Assembly (NCBI GenBank): GCA_016716425.1
Contig: JADJWJ010000008.1
Coordinates: 124,001-188,000, forward strand
Direction: 5' to 3'
From: Betaproteobacteria bacterium
GTDB lineage: Bacteria; Pseudomonadota; Gammaproteobacteria; Burkholderiales; Casimicrobiaceae
DNA length: 64,000 bases
The position numbers and the translations under genes were made by a program. Of the stretch, positions 8,247 to 16,583 are shown in pieces. Each line of letters begins with the position of its first letter. The first letter of the stretch is position 1. The notes beneath the pieces were generated by a model. It had not been told where the DNA came from. It saw only the letters and a program-made list of their open reading frames with translations, and searched no databases.

Positions 8247-10778
8247 TCAGCCCCTGTCGTCCGCCTCCGCCCCGCCGCCCGCCTCGGAGCGCAGGAACGT
8301 GCGCGCGGAGAGGCCGAACAGGCGCAGCTTCGCAAGCGCCTCCTCGGTCGCGCGGAAGCCCACGTACCAGCGGTAGCCGACGACCAGCACGGCGGCCGCC
8401 AGCACGACCAGCACCGCGGCGGGGAAGCGCAGCAGCAGCGCGATGCCGATCGCGGCACCGCCGGCGAACAGCCGCGCCGGGGTCAGGAAGATGGCGTTGA
8501 CGCCGGAGAGCTGCTCGGACTCGGACAACGCGCGTTGCGCGGACAATGCGAGGGCCGACAGCTTGTCGAGCATCCGGCGCAGCGCCTCCGCCTCGGCGCC
8601 GGCGTCGCTGAGGCGCACGACGTCCCGGCACGCCGCGTGGAAGCCGTTGAACGCGTCGAGCAGCCGGCCGGCGGTCGCGTGATCGAGGTCCGCATCGCCG
8701 GTCGGCGCGAGGACCAGCACTTCCGTCAACTGCGCGCGCAGCGCGGCGCGCGCCTCGTCGAACGCGCGGGCGCGCGACTCCGCCGTCGCGGACTGGCGCT
8801 TCGCCTCCAGCGCCGCGTCGTCCTGCGCCTGCGGCAGCAGGTGCCGCGCGGCGACCACGCCGATCGCATCCAGCTGCGCCTTCGCCCACAGCGCCTCGAA
8901 CCACGGACACAGGCCGGCCACGCGCGCGAGCCCGGCGGTCACCTCGCCGCGCAGCGCGTCGACGTAGGCCGCGTCCGTCAGCGCGAGCAGCAGCGGCCCG
9001 TTCACCACGCGCTGTGGCGGTGGCGCGAGCTTGCCGGTCGCGACGAACGCCAGGTCGTCGAAGCTCACCGCGCCGCTGCCTGCCCCGCCACCGACGTCGC
9101 GCGGCTGCGCGCGCCAGCGCTCCTCGGCGCGCCGCGCGGCGTCCCACAGCTCCGAGAAGTCGCGCCAGGCATCGCGCCAGCGCCGATCGAGGTCGCGCAG
9201 TGCCGCGTGCCCCGCGTCGGCGCAGGCATCGAGCACGCCGTCGCGAACGAGCGAATCCAGCCAGTCCTGCGCATCGCCGTGGCCGTTCGCGGCGGCGCGT
9301 GCGGCCGCCATGACCGCCGCCTCGCTGACCGGCGAGCCGCGCCACACGGCGGGCAGGTCGGGTGCCGCCGCCACGATGAACCGCAGCAGCCGCGCGTCGT
9401 CGGAGAGGTCGCGCCGGTCCTGGATGTCGCGCAGCGCGCGCAAGAGATCGTAGTCGTGCAGCTCGTGCTCGAGCCAGCGCGCGACCTGCCCGCGCGCGAG
9501 ATCGCGGCTGCCCGCGTCCCAGTGCTTGGCGAGTGCGACCGCCAGCTCGGCGCCGGTCGTCGCCTCGGTCTTGCCGAAGCGGTAGGGGCGCACGGCGCTT
9601 GCCACGCCGTCGGCGCCTTCCGGCACGGCGAGCGAGCGGTCGCCCGCGAGCCAGCGCGCGACTTCGTCGTCGCCCCAGCGCCGCTTGGGGTCGCGCAGCA
9701 GCAGGCCGCGGCAGAGCAGCCGCAGGTCGTCGTCGTAGACGCCGCGCACGTCGATCGGCCGGGTCGCGAGGTGGTGGTTCATCACCTGCTCGGTGAGGCC
9801 CTCGAACGGGTGACGACCACTCGCGGCCTCCAGCACGATCATGCCGAGCGACCACCAGTCGGACTTGGCGTCGAGCACGCCGGTCAGCACCTCCGGCGCC
9901 GCGTATTTCGTCGTGCGCGCGGCCGTCGTGAAGTGCTGCGTGGCGGCCGAGAACGACGCGATGCCGAAGTCGGTGAGCGCCAGCTCCAGCGGCGACTTCG
10001 CCCGGATGAGCACGTTCTCGGGCTTCAAGTCCCGGTGCAGGATCCGGTGCGCGTGGATGCCCGCGAGCGCCTCGGCGATCTCCTTCACGATGCGCCGGAT
10101 GTCGGCCTTCGGCAGCGGGCCTGCGCGCAGGAGGTCCTGCAGCGTGCCGCCCGGCACGTATTCGAGGAGCTCGTAGGCGGCGCCGTCGGACACGCCGTGC
10201 GCGAGCACGCGCACGACGGTGTCGCCGACCGACTGCGCGAGCACGTCGAGCAAGCGGAAATCGGGCGCGATGCCGCGCCGGTAGAGCTTTGCCACGCGGC
10301 GCTCGCCGCTCTTCGCGTCGGCGACGAGCAGGATGTCGGCCTCGCCGCCGGTGGCAGGAAACACGTCGACCGTGCGATACGCGTCGCGCAGCGCCGCGGG
10401 CAGCGGCCGCGCACCGGCGATCGCGTGCGAGAGCGGCTGCAGCGGGCGGTTGCAGTACACGCAGCGCTCGCTGCCGGCGGGGTTCGGCTGCGCGCAGTCC
10501 GGATACGGGCAGGCGATCGCGGGCTGCGCGGACGCGCCGGCTTCGGCCGCGACGGGCGGCGCGGACGCTGCGGCAACGGCCGGCGTGGCGCGTTCTTCGT
10601 CGGCGGCGTCCGGCGTCGGCGCAGAGTCCCCGGCGTCGCCGGGCGGCGGCTCGGCCGGCGGTGGACGCCTTACCGAGAAGTCGACACCGGTGAGCAGCGC
10701 GCCGCACGCGCAGCGCGTGCGATCGGGGGGATTCTCGCGTTCGCAGACCGGGCAGACGCGGACTTGGTCGGGGGGCAC
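8247..10778 (-). CDS. Ser/Thr protein kinase with N-terminal zinc ribbons and C-terminal membrane segments
   Basis: The 843-residue product starts with a zinc ribbon (CPVCERENPPDRTRCACG, residues about 9-26), a Pro/Ala linker, and a second Cys cluster (CPYPDCAQ ... CVYC, about 90-112). The kinase domain covers roughly residues 130-390: RRVAKLYRRG with the ATP-binding Lys, catalytic HRDLKPENVL (about 245), DFG in LTDFGIAS, and the activation-loop end YAAPEV. All catalytic residues are present, so it should be active. The C-terminal half is helical and ends with two adjacent hydrophobic segments (residues about 765-800). It is last in the minus-strand set after the radical SAM gene, ten bases apart, and probably acts with it and the AAA+ ATPase. 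The substrate is unknown. Confidence 0.87.
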   Translation of the reverse strand: MPPDQVRVCPVCERENPPDRTRCACGALLTGVDFSVRRPPPAEPPPGDAGDSAPTPDAADEERATPAVAAASAPPVAAEAGASAQPAIACPYPDCAQPNPAGSERCVYCNRPLQPLSHAIAGARPLPAALRDAYRTVDVFPATGGEADILLVADAKSGERRVAKLYRRGIAPDFRLLDVLAQSVGDTVVRVLAHGVSDGAAYELLEYVPGGTLQDLLRAGPLPKADIRRIVKEIAEALAGIHAHRILHRDLKPENVLIRAKSPLELALTDFGIASFSAATQHFTTAARTTKYAAPEVLTGVLDAKSDWWSLGMIVLEAASGRHPFEGLTEQVMNHHLATRPIDVRGVYDDDLRLLCRGLLLRDPKRRWGDDEVARWLAGDRSLAVPEGADGVASAVRPYRFGKTEATTGAELAVALAKHWDAGSRDLARGQVARWLEHELHDYDLLRALRDIQDRRDLSDDARLLRFIVAAAPDLPAVWRGSPVSEAAVMAAARAAANGHGDAQDWLDSLVRDGVLDACADAGHAALRDLDRRWRDAWRDFSELWDAARRAEERWRAQPRDVGGGAGSGAVSFDDLAFVATGKLAPPPQRVVNGPLLLALTDAAYVDALRGEVTAGLARVAGLCPWFEALWAKAQLDAIGVVAARHLLPQAQDDAALEAKRQSATAESRARAFDEARAALRAQLTEVLVLAPTGDADLDHATAGRLLDAFNGFHAACRDVVRLSDAGAEAEALRRMLDKLSALALSAQRALSESEQLSGVNAIFLTPARLFAGGAAIGIALLLRFPAAVLVVLAAAVLVVGYRWYVGFRATEEALAKLRLFGLSARTFLRSEAGGGAEADDRG

Positions 10779-10788
10779 GGCCCTGAAT

Positions 10789-11457
10789 TTACCTGCGCCA
10801 CGACACTTGCGTAAGGGCGAGACCGCGACTCGCGCACAGCGACTCCACCGCCGCCATGTCGCCGCGGTCCGGGATGCCGATCAGCCACACGCGGCCGCCT
10901 TCGATCGCCGCCTGCATCCGCTTGCCGTCGGCGGCGACCGGCGCGTCGACGAACGCGGCATAACGCACACGCCCGCGCTCGGACAGAGGCACCAGCGGCT
11001 GGTTCGCGGAGCCGCGCCAGACGTTGCCCAGTGGCAGCGCGTCCACGTACGGCTCGGGGATCACCACGTCGAGCAGCGCGAGGAGCTTCGCGTGCTTCCG
11101 CTCGAGCGTCTGCAGCGGATAACCGCTGTAGCAGAGGATGTCGAAGTCGAGCGCCTTCGCGTCCCGCCACGCGCGCAGGCCCGCGAGCAGCGCGAAGAGC
11201 GCCTCCGGCTGCTCGAACGGCTCGCCGCCGCTGATCGTGATGCCGTCGGGGCCGTCGGGCGCGACCCGCCTGCACCACGCGAGCACGTCGCGCACGGGGA
11301 TCGCCGAGGCCGCATCGCGCGGCCACGTGTCCTGCGACACGCAGCCCCTGCAGCGGATCGTGCAGCCCTGGACCCACAGCCCGATGCGCCGGCCCGGGCC
11401 CAGCACCGTCACCGGCCAGTGGGCCTTGTTGAGCTGCAGCGTGGGCTGCTTCGCCAA
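10789..11457 (-). CDS. Radical SAM activase-like protein (NrdG/PflA type, single 4Fe-4S cluster)
   Basis: The 222-residue protein carries the radical SAM motif as CTIRCRGC (Cys32, Cys36, Cys39; CxxxCxxC), after the typical GPGRRIGLWVQGC lead-in. The GGEPFEQ motif (about residue 75) is the SAM-binding GGE. Length and order match the short glycyl-radical-enzyme activases (NrdG). No glycyl radical enzyme or class III ribonucleotide reductase lies nearby, so a different target is likely. The frame opens with TTG at 11457, preceded by GAGGGG, and the ribosome site lies at the edge of the repeat at 11458-11679. The gene is ten bases from the kinase gene, so the two are surely co-transcribed. Function is not established. 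Confidence 0.8.
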   Translation of the reverse strand: MAKQPTLQLNKAHWPVTVLGPGRRIGLWVQGCTIRCRGCVSQDTWPRDAASAIPVRDVLAWCRRVAPDGPDGITISGGEPFEQPEALFALLAGLRAWRDAKALDFDILCYSGYPLQTLERKHAKLLALLDVVIPEPYVDALPLGNVWRGSANQPLVPLSERGRVRYAAFVDAPVAADGKRMQAAIEGGRVWLIGIPDRGDMAAVESLCASRGLALTQVSWRR

Positions 11458-11679
11458 CCGGCGCCCCTCACCCGGCCCTCTCCCCGCCTTGCGGGGAGAG
11501 GGAGAAGTATGGCGTCGTGCCGTGCCGATGCGTTGGGCGATCCGCCGGTGCGGGAGATCCCGCCGCCACCGGCGCGCAGGAGCCTTCCCCGCGGGGCAGC
11601 CAGCGGGGCTCGGCAGCGGCTCGCCGCCTGCAGGATGGCGCGCCCGCGGGAGGGCTGGGGGGGCAGGGCGTCCGCCAGG
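11458..11679. repeat. Intergenic repeat module with CCCTCTCCCCG-type hairpin
   Basis: This 222-bp gap interrupts the kinase/radical SAM/AAA+ gene set. It begins with a hairpin (about 11464-11505, CCCTCTCCCCGC pairing with GCGGGGAGAGGG) of a kind found between genes in many GC-rich proteobacteria; a related hairpin lies at 41411-41456. The far end (11660-11678) is rich in G and roughly mirrors the start, so the whole could be a MITE-like unit. No open frame in it is convincing. Confidence 0.6.
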
Positions 11680-13527
11680 TCACTCCAGCGTGACGGTCAT
11701 GATCCGGTTCTCGTCCTCGGCGAGACCGGCGACCGTCAGCGCCGTCCGCCCGGCGAGCGGGAAGCGGAACATCGCCCGCGCCAGCGGATTCACGAACAGC
11801 GATTCGAGCTGGTTGCCCACGCCGCGGCCGCCATTCGACAGGTCCTTCGTGCACAGTTCGCGCAGCCGGTCGCGCACGGCAGGCGCGAGCGCGAGCTCGA
11901 CCTTGTGCTCGTCGCGCACGCGATTGACGACGTTGCGCAGCATGCCGTCGAAGATCTGTCCGCCGACCTCCGGCGTGATGAAGCCGAACACGATGATGTT
12001 GTCGCCGATGCGGTTGAGGATCTCCGGGCGCGACAGGTGGAACTTGAAGTAGTCCTGGATCGCGCCGCGCACGCGCGCCTCGACCACCTCGTGCGGATCG
12101 GTCGGCTGCACGCTCTGCACGCGCTGGCCGTGCTCGTCCTCGACGAAGATGCCCAGGTTCGACGTGAACACGAGGATCGCCTCGGAGAAGTACGCGGTCT
12201 CGCCGCGCCCGTCGGTCAGCCGGCCGTCCTCGAGGATCTGCAGGAACTTGTCGAGGATGCGCGGGTGCGCCTTCTCGATCTCGTCGAACAGCACGACCGA
12301 GAACGGCTTCTCGCGCACGGAGTTCGTGAGCTCGCCGCCCGCGTCGTAGCCGATGTAGCCGGGCGGCGCGCCGAGCAGCCGCGCACCGGTGTGCTCCTCC
12401 GCGAACTCGCTCATGTCGAAGCGGATGTACGCGCGCTCGTCGCCGAAGATCAACTGCGTCAGCGTCTTCGCCAGTTCCGTCTTGCCCACGCCCGTCGGGC
12501 CCGCGAAGAACAGCACGCCGCGCGGGCGGTTGCCCGACGAGCGCGCCTGCGCGCCGGTGAGTCCCATCACCGAGCGCATCAGGATGTCGATCGCCTTGGT
12601 CACTGCCGGCCGCTGGCCGCGCACGCGCTCCTCGATGAACGGCAGCGCACCGGCGATGCGCTCGCGCAGGTAGTCCTTCTTCCACGGGTTCTCGGTGACG
12701 CCGACCTTGTAGCACTGCACGGCGTCGTCGACGTCGCGGAAGCCGATCCCCTGCCGGTCGGCGAGTTGCGCGATGTCGGCGAGGGCCACCAGCGGCAGGC
12801 CGTCGGTCATCTGCGCGTAGTCCTTCGCGAACTTCGCGCGCGCGTCCTCCGCGCCGTCCTCGTACCCTGCGAACAGGTTGCCCAGGTGCTGCGCGGCGGC
12901 GAGCCTCGTCTCGTAGTCGGGCAGCGCCAGCGACAGCACCGCCACGCGCGGCGAGTCGAGCGTGAGCCACGACGGCAGGTCCTGCCCGCGGTTGACGAGC
13001 CACAGCACCGGGTTGAAGCGCGCCTTGCCGTTGGGGGTCGCGATGTCGGCGCCCTTGGGCACGACCGGGTGCGCGGCGAGCGAGATGCGCTCGGCGGCGA
13101 CGAAGAAGCGGTGCTCGTTCGCGTCGAGGTGGTCGGGCTGGCGCGACAGGCGCGACGCGAAGTCGACCACGAGCGCGCAGCGCGCCTCGCGCTGGCCGGC
13201 GACCTTGCGCATCACGCCGACCAGGTTCTCGAGGCTCGTCGGCATCACGCCGTCGGCGAGCTTCAACTCGAAGAGCTTGGTCGCGAGTTCGACGACGGCC
13301 GGCTCGTTCGGATAGGGCCGCAGGCCTTCGATGGGGTCGTACACCAGCAGGAACCGGTAGTCGAGCGGCGCCAAGTGCGCCCACAGGCAGCGCAGCAGCG
13401 GCGCCAGCGTCGTGCCTCCCAGATACGGCGTGAGGAAGCTGTCGCGGATGTTGCCGGCGACGACGAACTGCGAGCGGATCGGCAGGAGGCGCGTGAGGTC
13501 ACGGATCCAGCGCGGGGTGGTGTCCAT
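11680..13527 (-). CDS. AAA+ ATPase, ClpB/ClpA C-terminal type, with a degenerate N-terminal ATPase-like half
   Basis: The 615-residue protein has a C-terminal AAA+ module of the Clp/Hsp100 second-ring type: Walker A GPTGVGKTELAKTL (about residue 342), the pore-loop region GAPPGYIGYDAGGELT, Walker B VVLFDEIEKAHP (about 410), sensor-1 ILVFTSNLG, and a ClpB D2 small domain at the end. The N-terminal 300 residues (starting MDTTPRWIRDLTRLLPIRSQF) resemble an ATPase fold without a clear Walker A and are unlike ClpB's N-domain or middle coil. I know of such ATPases as remodelling or unfolding motors; the client here is unknown. The ATG at 13527 fits the alignment; 66 further bases upstream stay open. 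The neighbours are a helical protein gene and a radical SAM/kinase pair. Confidence 0.83.
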   Translation of the reverse strand: MDTTPRWIRDLTRLLPIRSQFVVAGNIRDSFLTPYLGGTTLAPLLRCLWAHLAPLDYRFLLVYDPIEGLRPYPNEPAVVELATKLFELKLADGVMPTSLENLVGVMRKVAGQREARCALVVDFASRLSRQPDHLDANEHRFFVAAERISLAAHPVVPKGADIATPNGKARFNPVLWLVNRGQDLPSWLTLDSPRVAVLSLALPDYETRLAAAQHLGNLFAGYEDGAEDARAKFAKDYAQMTDGLPLVALADIAQLADRQGIGFRDVDDAVQCYKVGVTENPWKKDYLRERIAGALPFIEERVRGQRPAVTKAIDILMRSVMGLTGAQARSSGNRPRGVLFFAGPTGVGKTELAKTLTQLIFGDERAYIRFDMSEFAEEHTGARLLGAPPGYIGYDAGGELTNSVREKPFSVVLFDEIEKAHPRILDKFLQILEDGRLTDGRGETAYFSEAILVFTSNLGIFVEDEHGQRVQSVQPTDPHEVVEARVRGAIQDYFKFHLSRPEILNRIGDNIIVFGFITPEVGGQIFDGMLRNVVNRVRDEHKVELALAPAVRDRLRELCTKDLSNGGRGVGNQLESLFVNPLARAMFRFPLAGRTALTVAGLAEDENRIMTVTLE

Positions 13528-13620
13528 GGCGCTGCGCTCGCTACCGATCGCGCGCAGCTGGTCGATCGCGCGCAGGCTGCCAATCACGCGCAACTTGCAC
13601 AGCGTGTCGATTCACGCAGT

Positions 13621-13695
13621 CGTCGTCCCCGCGCAGGCGGGGACCCAGTGTCGTTCGAGTAAAGCCGCTGGGTCCCCGCCTGCGCGGGGACGACG
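13621..13695. repeat. Inverted repeat with perfect 28-base arms, copy 1
   Basis: Arms 13621-13648 and 13668-13695 are exact reverse complements around a 19-base loop. The arms start CGTCGTCCCCGCGCAGG. A near-identical element sits at 45054-45130. It lies in the gap between two genes of the kinase/AAA+ set and may act as a transcription attenuator or a mobile repeat. Confidence 0.9.
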
Positions 13696-13738
13696 GCTTC
13701 GGAGGACGCATCGTCATGTCACGTGTCACTCGATTGGG

Positions 13739-15070
13739 TCACGGCAGATCCCGCGCCCGCGGCGCCGCGCGCGGCCGCGTGGCATCCTCGTCCGCCGCGA
13801 TCGCCGGCAGCTGGTCCCCGTCGACGACCTGCACCGGCACCTCGCCGGCTTCGAGCCGGCGCCTGACATCGAGCGTGAGCCCGCGCGCCTCGAGCGTGGC
13901 CATGAGCCGCGGGAACTCCGCGCACCAGCGGTCCTCGGCGAGCGCGTCGAGGCGCCTTCGCTCGGCCGTCTCCTCGTCGCCGCGCGCGCGCACGACGTTG
14001 AAGTTCGCCGTGCGCTCGCGCACGTCCACGCGCATCCGCACGAAGTAGTTCTCCCAGCCGCGGCGCCGGAAGTGCACGGCGCCGCCGTCGGCAAAGAGGG
14101 TGGCCTCGATGTCGTCGACGTCGTAGCCCAGGTCGCGCAGCGACTCCTGCAGCACCAGCGCCGCGGCCTCCTGCTCCTCCCGCTCGCGGTCGGCCGCGGT
14201 CGTGGCGAGCGCCGCCTCCGCCGCGGCACGCAGCGGCGGGTCCATGCGCGCCACGCCGGCGGCCACCAACTCCAGCGCGCGCACCAGCACCGCCGGTGCG
14301 TCCTCCGGCAGCTCGTCGAGCAGGCGATTCGCGTCGGCGATCTCGCGGCGCTGCGCGTCGCGCGCGTCGCGCTGCCGCTGGACGGCGAGCCGGAGTTCCG
14401 TCGCCAGCGCCTCGGCGCGCTCGAGCGTGGGCGCCAGCACGATCGCCTTCGCGAGCGCCTCCAGCTCCGCCGGCAGCGCGGCACCCGCGGGCAGCTCGAG
14501 GCGCGCGAGCACGCGCGCGGCGGTCTGCCGGAAGCGCTCGGCCTCGCCCGCGTCGAGGCCGGGCTTCAGTTGCCGCTGCAGCACGTACGACGCCAGCACC
14601 TCGTCGATGACCGGGGCGCTGGCCGTAGCGGCAAGCGAGGCGCGCACGCGCTCGCCCACCGCGCCGCCGGCCTGGCCGAGCAGCGCCGTGAGCTCGCGGA
14701 TCGCCGCATCGAGCGCCCGCAGGTGCGCGCCCCAGGCCGCGTCGTCGTCGCCTGCGGGTGCCGCGGGAACCGTCGCCGGGATCTTCGCCGCGATGTCCGG
14801 CGCCTGCGCGCTCATCGCCTGCGCCAGCGCGCGCAGCCGGTCGAGCCGGGCCGCCTGCCGCTCACCCTCGCCGCGGATGGCCGCGATGCGCTCGAGCCGC
14901 GCGCTGCGCTGACCGGAACGCGCCTGCGCCTGCTGCCGGTCGCGCTCGGCCAGCTGCGCGAGCACGTCGCCGTACTCGCGCTTCATCGCGCGCGCCTCCT
15001 GCAACGCGCGCGCGGACAGGACCAGCAGGCCGTGCACGAGAACGAAGCCGGCGGTGATGGGGCCGCTCAT
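13739..15070 (-). CDS. Helical (coiled-coil) protein of unknown function, first gene of the kinase/AAA+ cluster
   Basis: The minus-strand frame from ATG 15070 encodes 443 residues. It starts MSGPITAGFVLVHGLLVLSA, a moderately hydrophobic segment that could be a membrane anchor, followed by long Ala/Arg/Glu-rich helices (residues about 30-290) with coiled-coil character. A mixed C-terminal domain (from about residue 315) includes LRDLGYDVDDIEATLFADGG and WENYFVRMRVDVRERTANFN, then RRLDALAEDRWCAEF. I do not recognise a family. It lies upstream of the AAA+ gene in the same direction, and its C-terminal domain is a plausible partner or substrate adaptor of that ATPase; this is inference. Confidence 0.7.
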   Translation of the reverse strand: MSGPITAGFVLVHGLLVLSARALQEARAMKREYGDVLAQLAERDRQQAQARSGQRSARLERIAAIRGEGERQAARLDRLRALAQAMSAQAPDIAAKIPATVPAAPAGDDDAAWGAHLRALDAAIRELTALLGQAGGAVGERVRASLAATASAPVIDEVLASYVLQRQLKPGLDAGEAERFRQTAARVLARLELPAGAALPAELEALAKAIVLAPTLERAEALATELRLAVQRQRDARDAQRREIADANRLLDELPEDAPAVLVRALELVAAGVARMDPPLRAAAEAALATTAADREREEQEAAALVLQESLRDLGYDVDDIEATLFADGGAVHFRRRGWENYFVRMRVDVRERTANFNVVRARGDEETAERRRLDALAEDRWCAEFPRLMATLEARGLTLDVRRRLEAGEVPVQVVDGDQLPAIAADEDATRPRAAPRARDLP

Positions 15071-15232
15071 GGTCGTCGCATTATTCCACCGTCGCGCCCG
15101 CGGCGCGACCGCAACGCAAGCAAGACGCGCGCCCGTCCAGCGCCGGAGGCCCGCGCGTTGTGAGGCGCGCGCGACGCGTGGTACCGTTGCCCCGCCCGAC
15201 CCGCCGTGGGCGACGGGCACGCCGCCGGACCC

Positions 15233-16573
15233 ATGTCCACGCCCCCCGATCCGTCCTCGCCGGTCGAGCGCCGCCTGGCGACGATCCTCGTCGCCGACGT
15301 CTTCGGCTACAGCCGGATGATGGGCGAGGACGAGGAGCGCACGGTGCGCACGCTGCGCGGCCACCGCGCCGTGTTCGACGACCTGCTCAAGACGTATCGC
15401 GGCCGCGTGTTCAACACCGCGGGCGACGCGATCCTCGCGGAATTTCCGAGCGCCGTCGACGCGGTGCGCTGCGCGACCGAGATCCAGTCGGCGCTGCGCA
15501 CGCGCAACGAGCAACTGCCGGAAACGCACCGGATGTGGTTCCGGATCGGGATCAACCTGGGCGACGTGATCGTGCAGGACGGCGACCTGCTGGGCGACGG
15601 CGTCAACATCGCCGCGCGCATCGAGGCGGCGACCGAGCCGGGCGGCGTGTGCATTTCCGGCAGCGTCTACGACCAGATCCAGAACAAGCTGTCGCTCACG
15701 TTCCGCCAGCTGCCCGAGCAGAGCTTCAAGAACATCGCGCAGACGGTGCGGACGTTCGCGCTCAACGGCGACGCGCCGCCCGTCGCGCGGCCCGCCCCGC
15801 GTGCGTCGTGGCTGCCGCGCGCGGCGGCGAAGGCCGGCATTGCTGCGGCCGTCGTGCTGGCCGGCGCCGCGTGGTGGTTCTGGCGCGACCACGAGGCGCA
15901 TCAAGCGGAGGCCGCGCAGGCCGCCGCCCGCGCTGCGCACCAGGCAGCCGAGCAGGCGCGGGCCACCGAAGCCGCGCAGAAGGAGGCGAAGCTCGCGGCC
16001 GACCTGCTCGCGGCGAAGGAAGCGCTCGCGCGGAGCGAGTCCGCGCAGGCCGCCGCCGAGAGCGCGCAGCGCGAGGCGAAGCTCGCGGCCGAGCTGCGCG
16101 CGGCGCAGGACGCACTGCGGCCGCAGGCGGCCGCGCCGCCGGCTGCGCCGGTCGCCGGGGCGCCGCACGCGATCGACCGCTACGACGGCCTCTACACGGG
16201 CAAGCTGTGCAAGACGATCCGCGACGGCACGCCGCGCTGCTGGACCGTGCGCCTGACGGCGCAGCACGGCGTGCTGACGGCGAGCTGGACCCCGCGGTCG
16301 AGCGCCGCGAGGGCGCACGCGACCGGCAAGATCGCGGTCGACGGCGCCGCCACGCTCACGCTCGACGCGTACGACGCCACCGGTGCGCCGATCAAGGGCA
16401 GGATGACCGGCCGCTGGGACAACAACGCGCTGACGTTTGCCGGCGTGTGGGACGACGGCGCGACCGGGAATGCGACGCTGACGTGGACGCCGGAGGCGGC
16501 GGCCGGCGCACCGGGTCCGCGCGCCGCGCGGGCGGCGGCGCGGGCGGAGCGTACGGAACCGCGGCGGAACTGA
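15233..16573 (+). CDS. Class III adenylate/guanylate cyclase with a C-terminal exported domain
   Basis: The 446-residue protein opens with a class III cyclase catalytic domain (residues about 15-170): LATILVADVFGYSRMM with the metal-binding Asp, FNTAGDAILAEFPS with the second Asp, and GVNIAARIEAA, the usual NxxAR region. A single membrane segment follows (about 200-220, IAAAVVLAGAAWWFW), then an Ala/Glu/Lys coiled coil (about 225-295) and a C-terminal beta-rich domain starting at YDGLYTGKLCKTI. This predicts a cytoplasmic N-terminal cyclase and a periplasmic sensor-like end, the reverse of the common order. The ATG at 15233 was chosen because it starts just before the catalytic domain. Whether ATP or GTP is used is not clear. 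Confidence 0.85.
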   Translation: MSTPPDPSSPVERRLATILVADVFGYSRMMGEDEERTVRTLRGHRAVFDDLLKTYRGRVFNTAGDAILAEFPSAVDAVRCATEIQSALRTRNEQLPETHRMWFRIGINLGDVIVQDGDLLGDGVNIAARIEAATEPGGVCISGSVYDQIQNKLSLTFRQLPEQSFKNIAQTVRTFALNGDAPPVARPAPRASWLPRAAAKAGIAAAVVLAGAAWWFWRDHEAHQAEAAQAAARAAHQAAEQARATEAAQKEAKLAADLLAAKEALARSESAQAAAESAQREAKLAAELRAAQDALRPQAAAPPAAPVAGAPHAIDRYDGLYTGKLCKTIRDGTPRCWTVRLTAQHGVLTASWTPRSSAARAHATGKIAVDGAATLTLDAYDATGAPIKGRMTGRWDNNALTFAGVWDDGATGNATLTWTPEAAAGAPGPRAARAAARAERTEPRRN

Positions 16574-16583
16574 CGCGCCTGCG

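Noticed and set aside
10789..11457. Anaerobic ribonucleotide reductase activase nrdG
   Set aside because: Length and motif fit, but there is no nrdD or other glycyl radical enzyme gene in the neighbourhood, so the specific name is not justified.
13739..16318. An 859-residue minus-strand frame running through the cyclase gene region
   Set aside because: Only the part up to 15070 is a real gene; the upstream extension is antisense to the cyclase, which has clear catalytic motifs on the plus strand. Long antisense frames are expected at this GC content.
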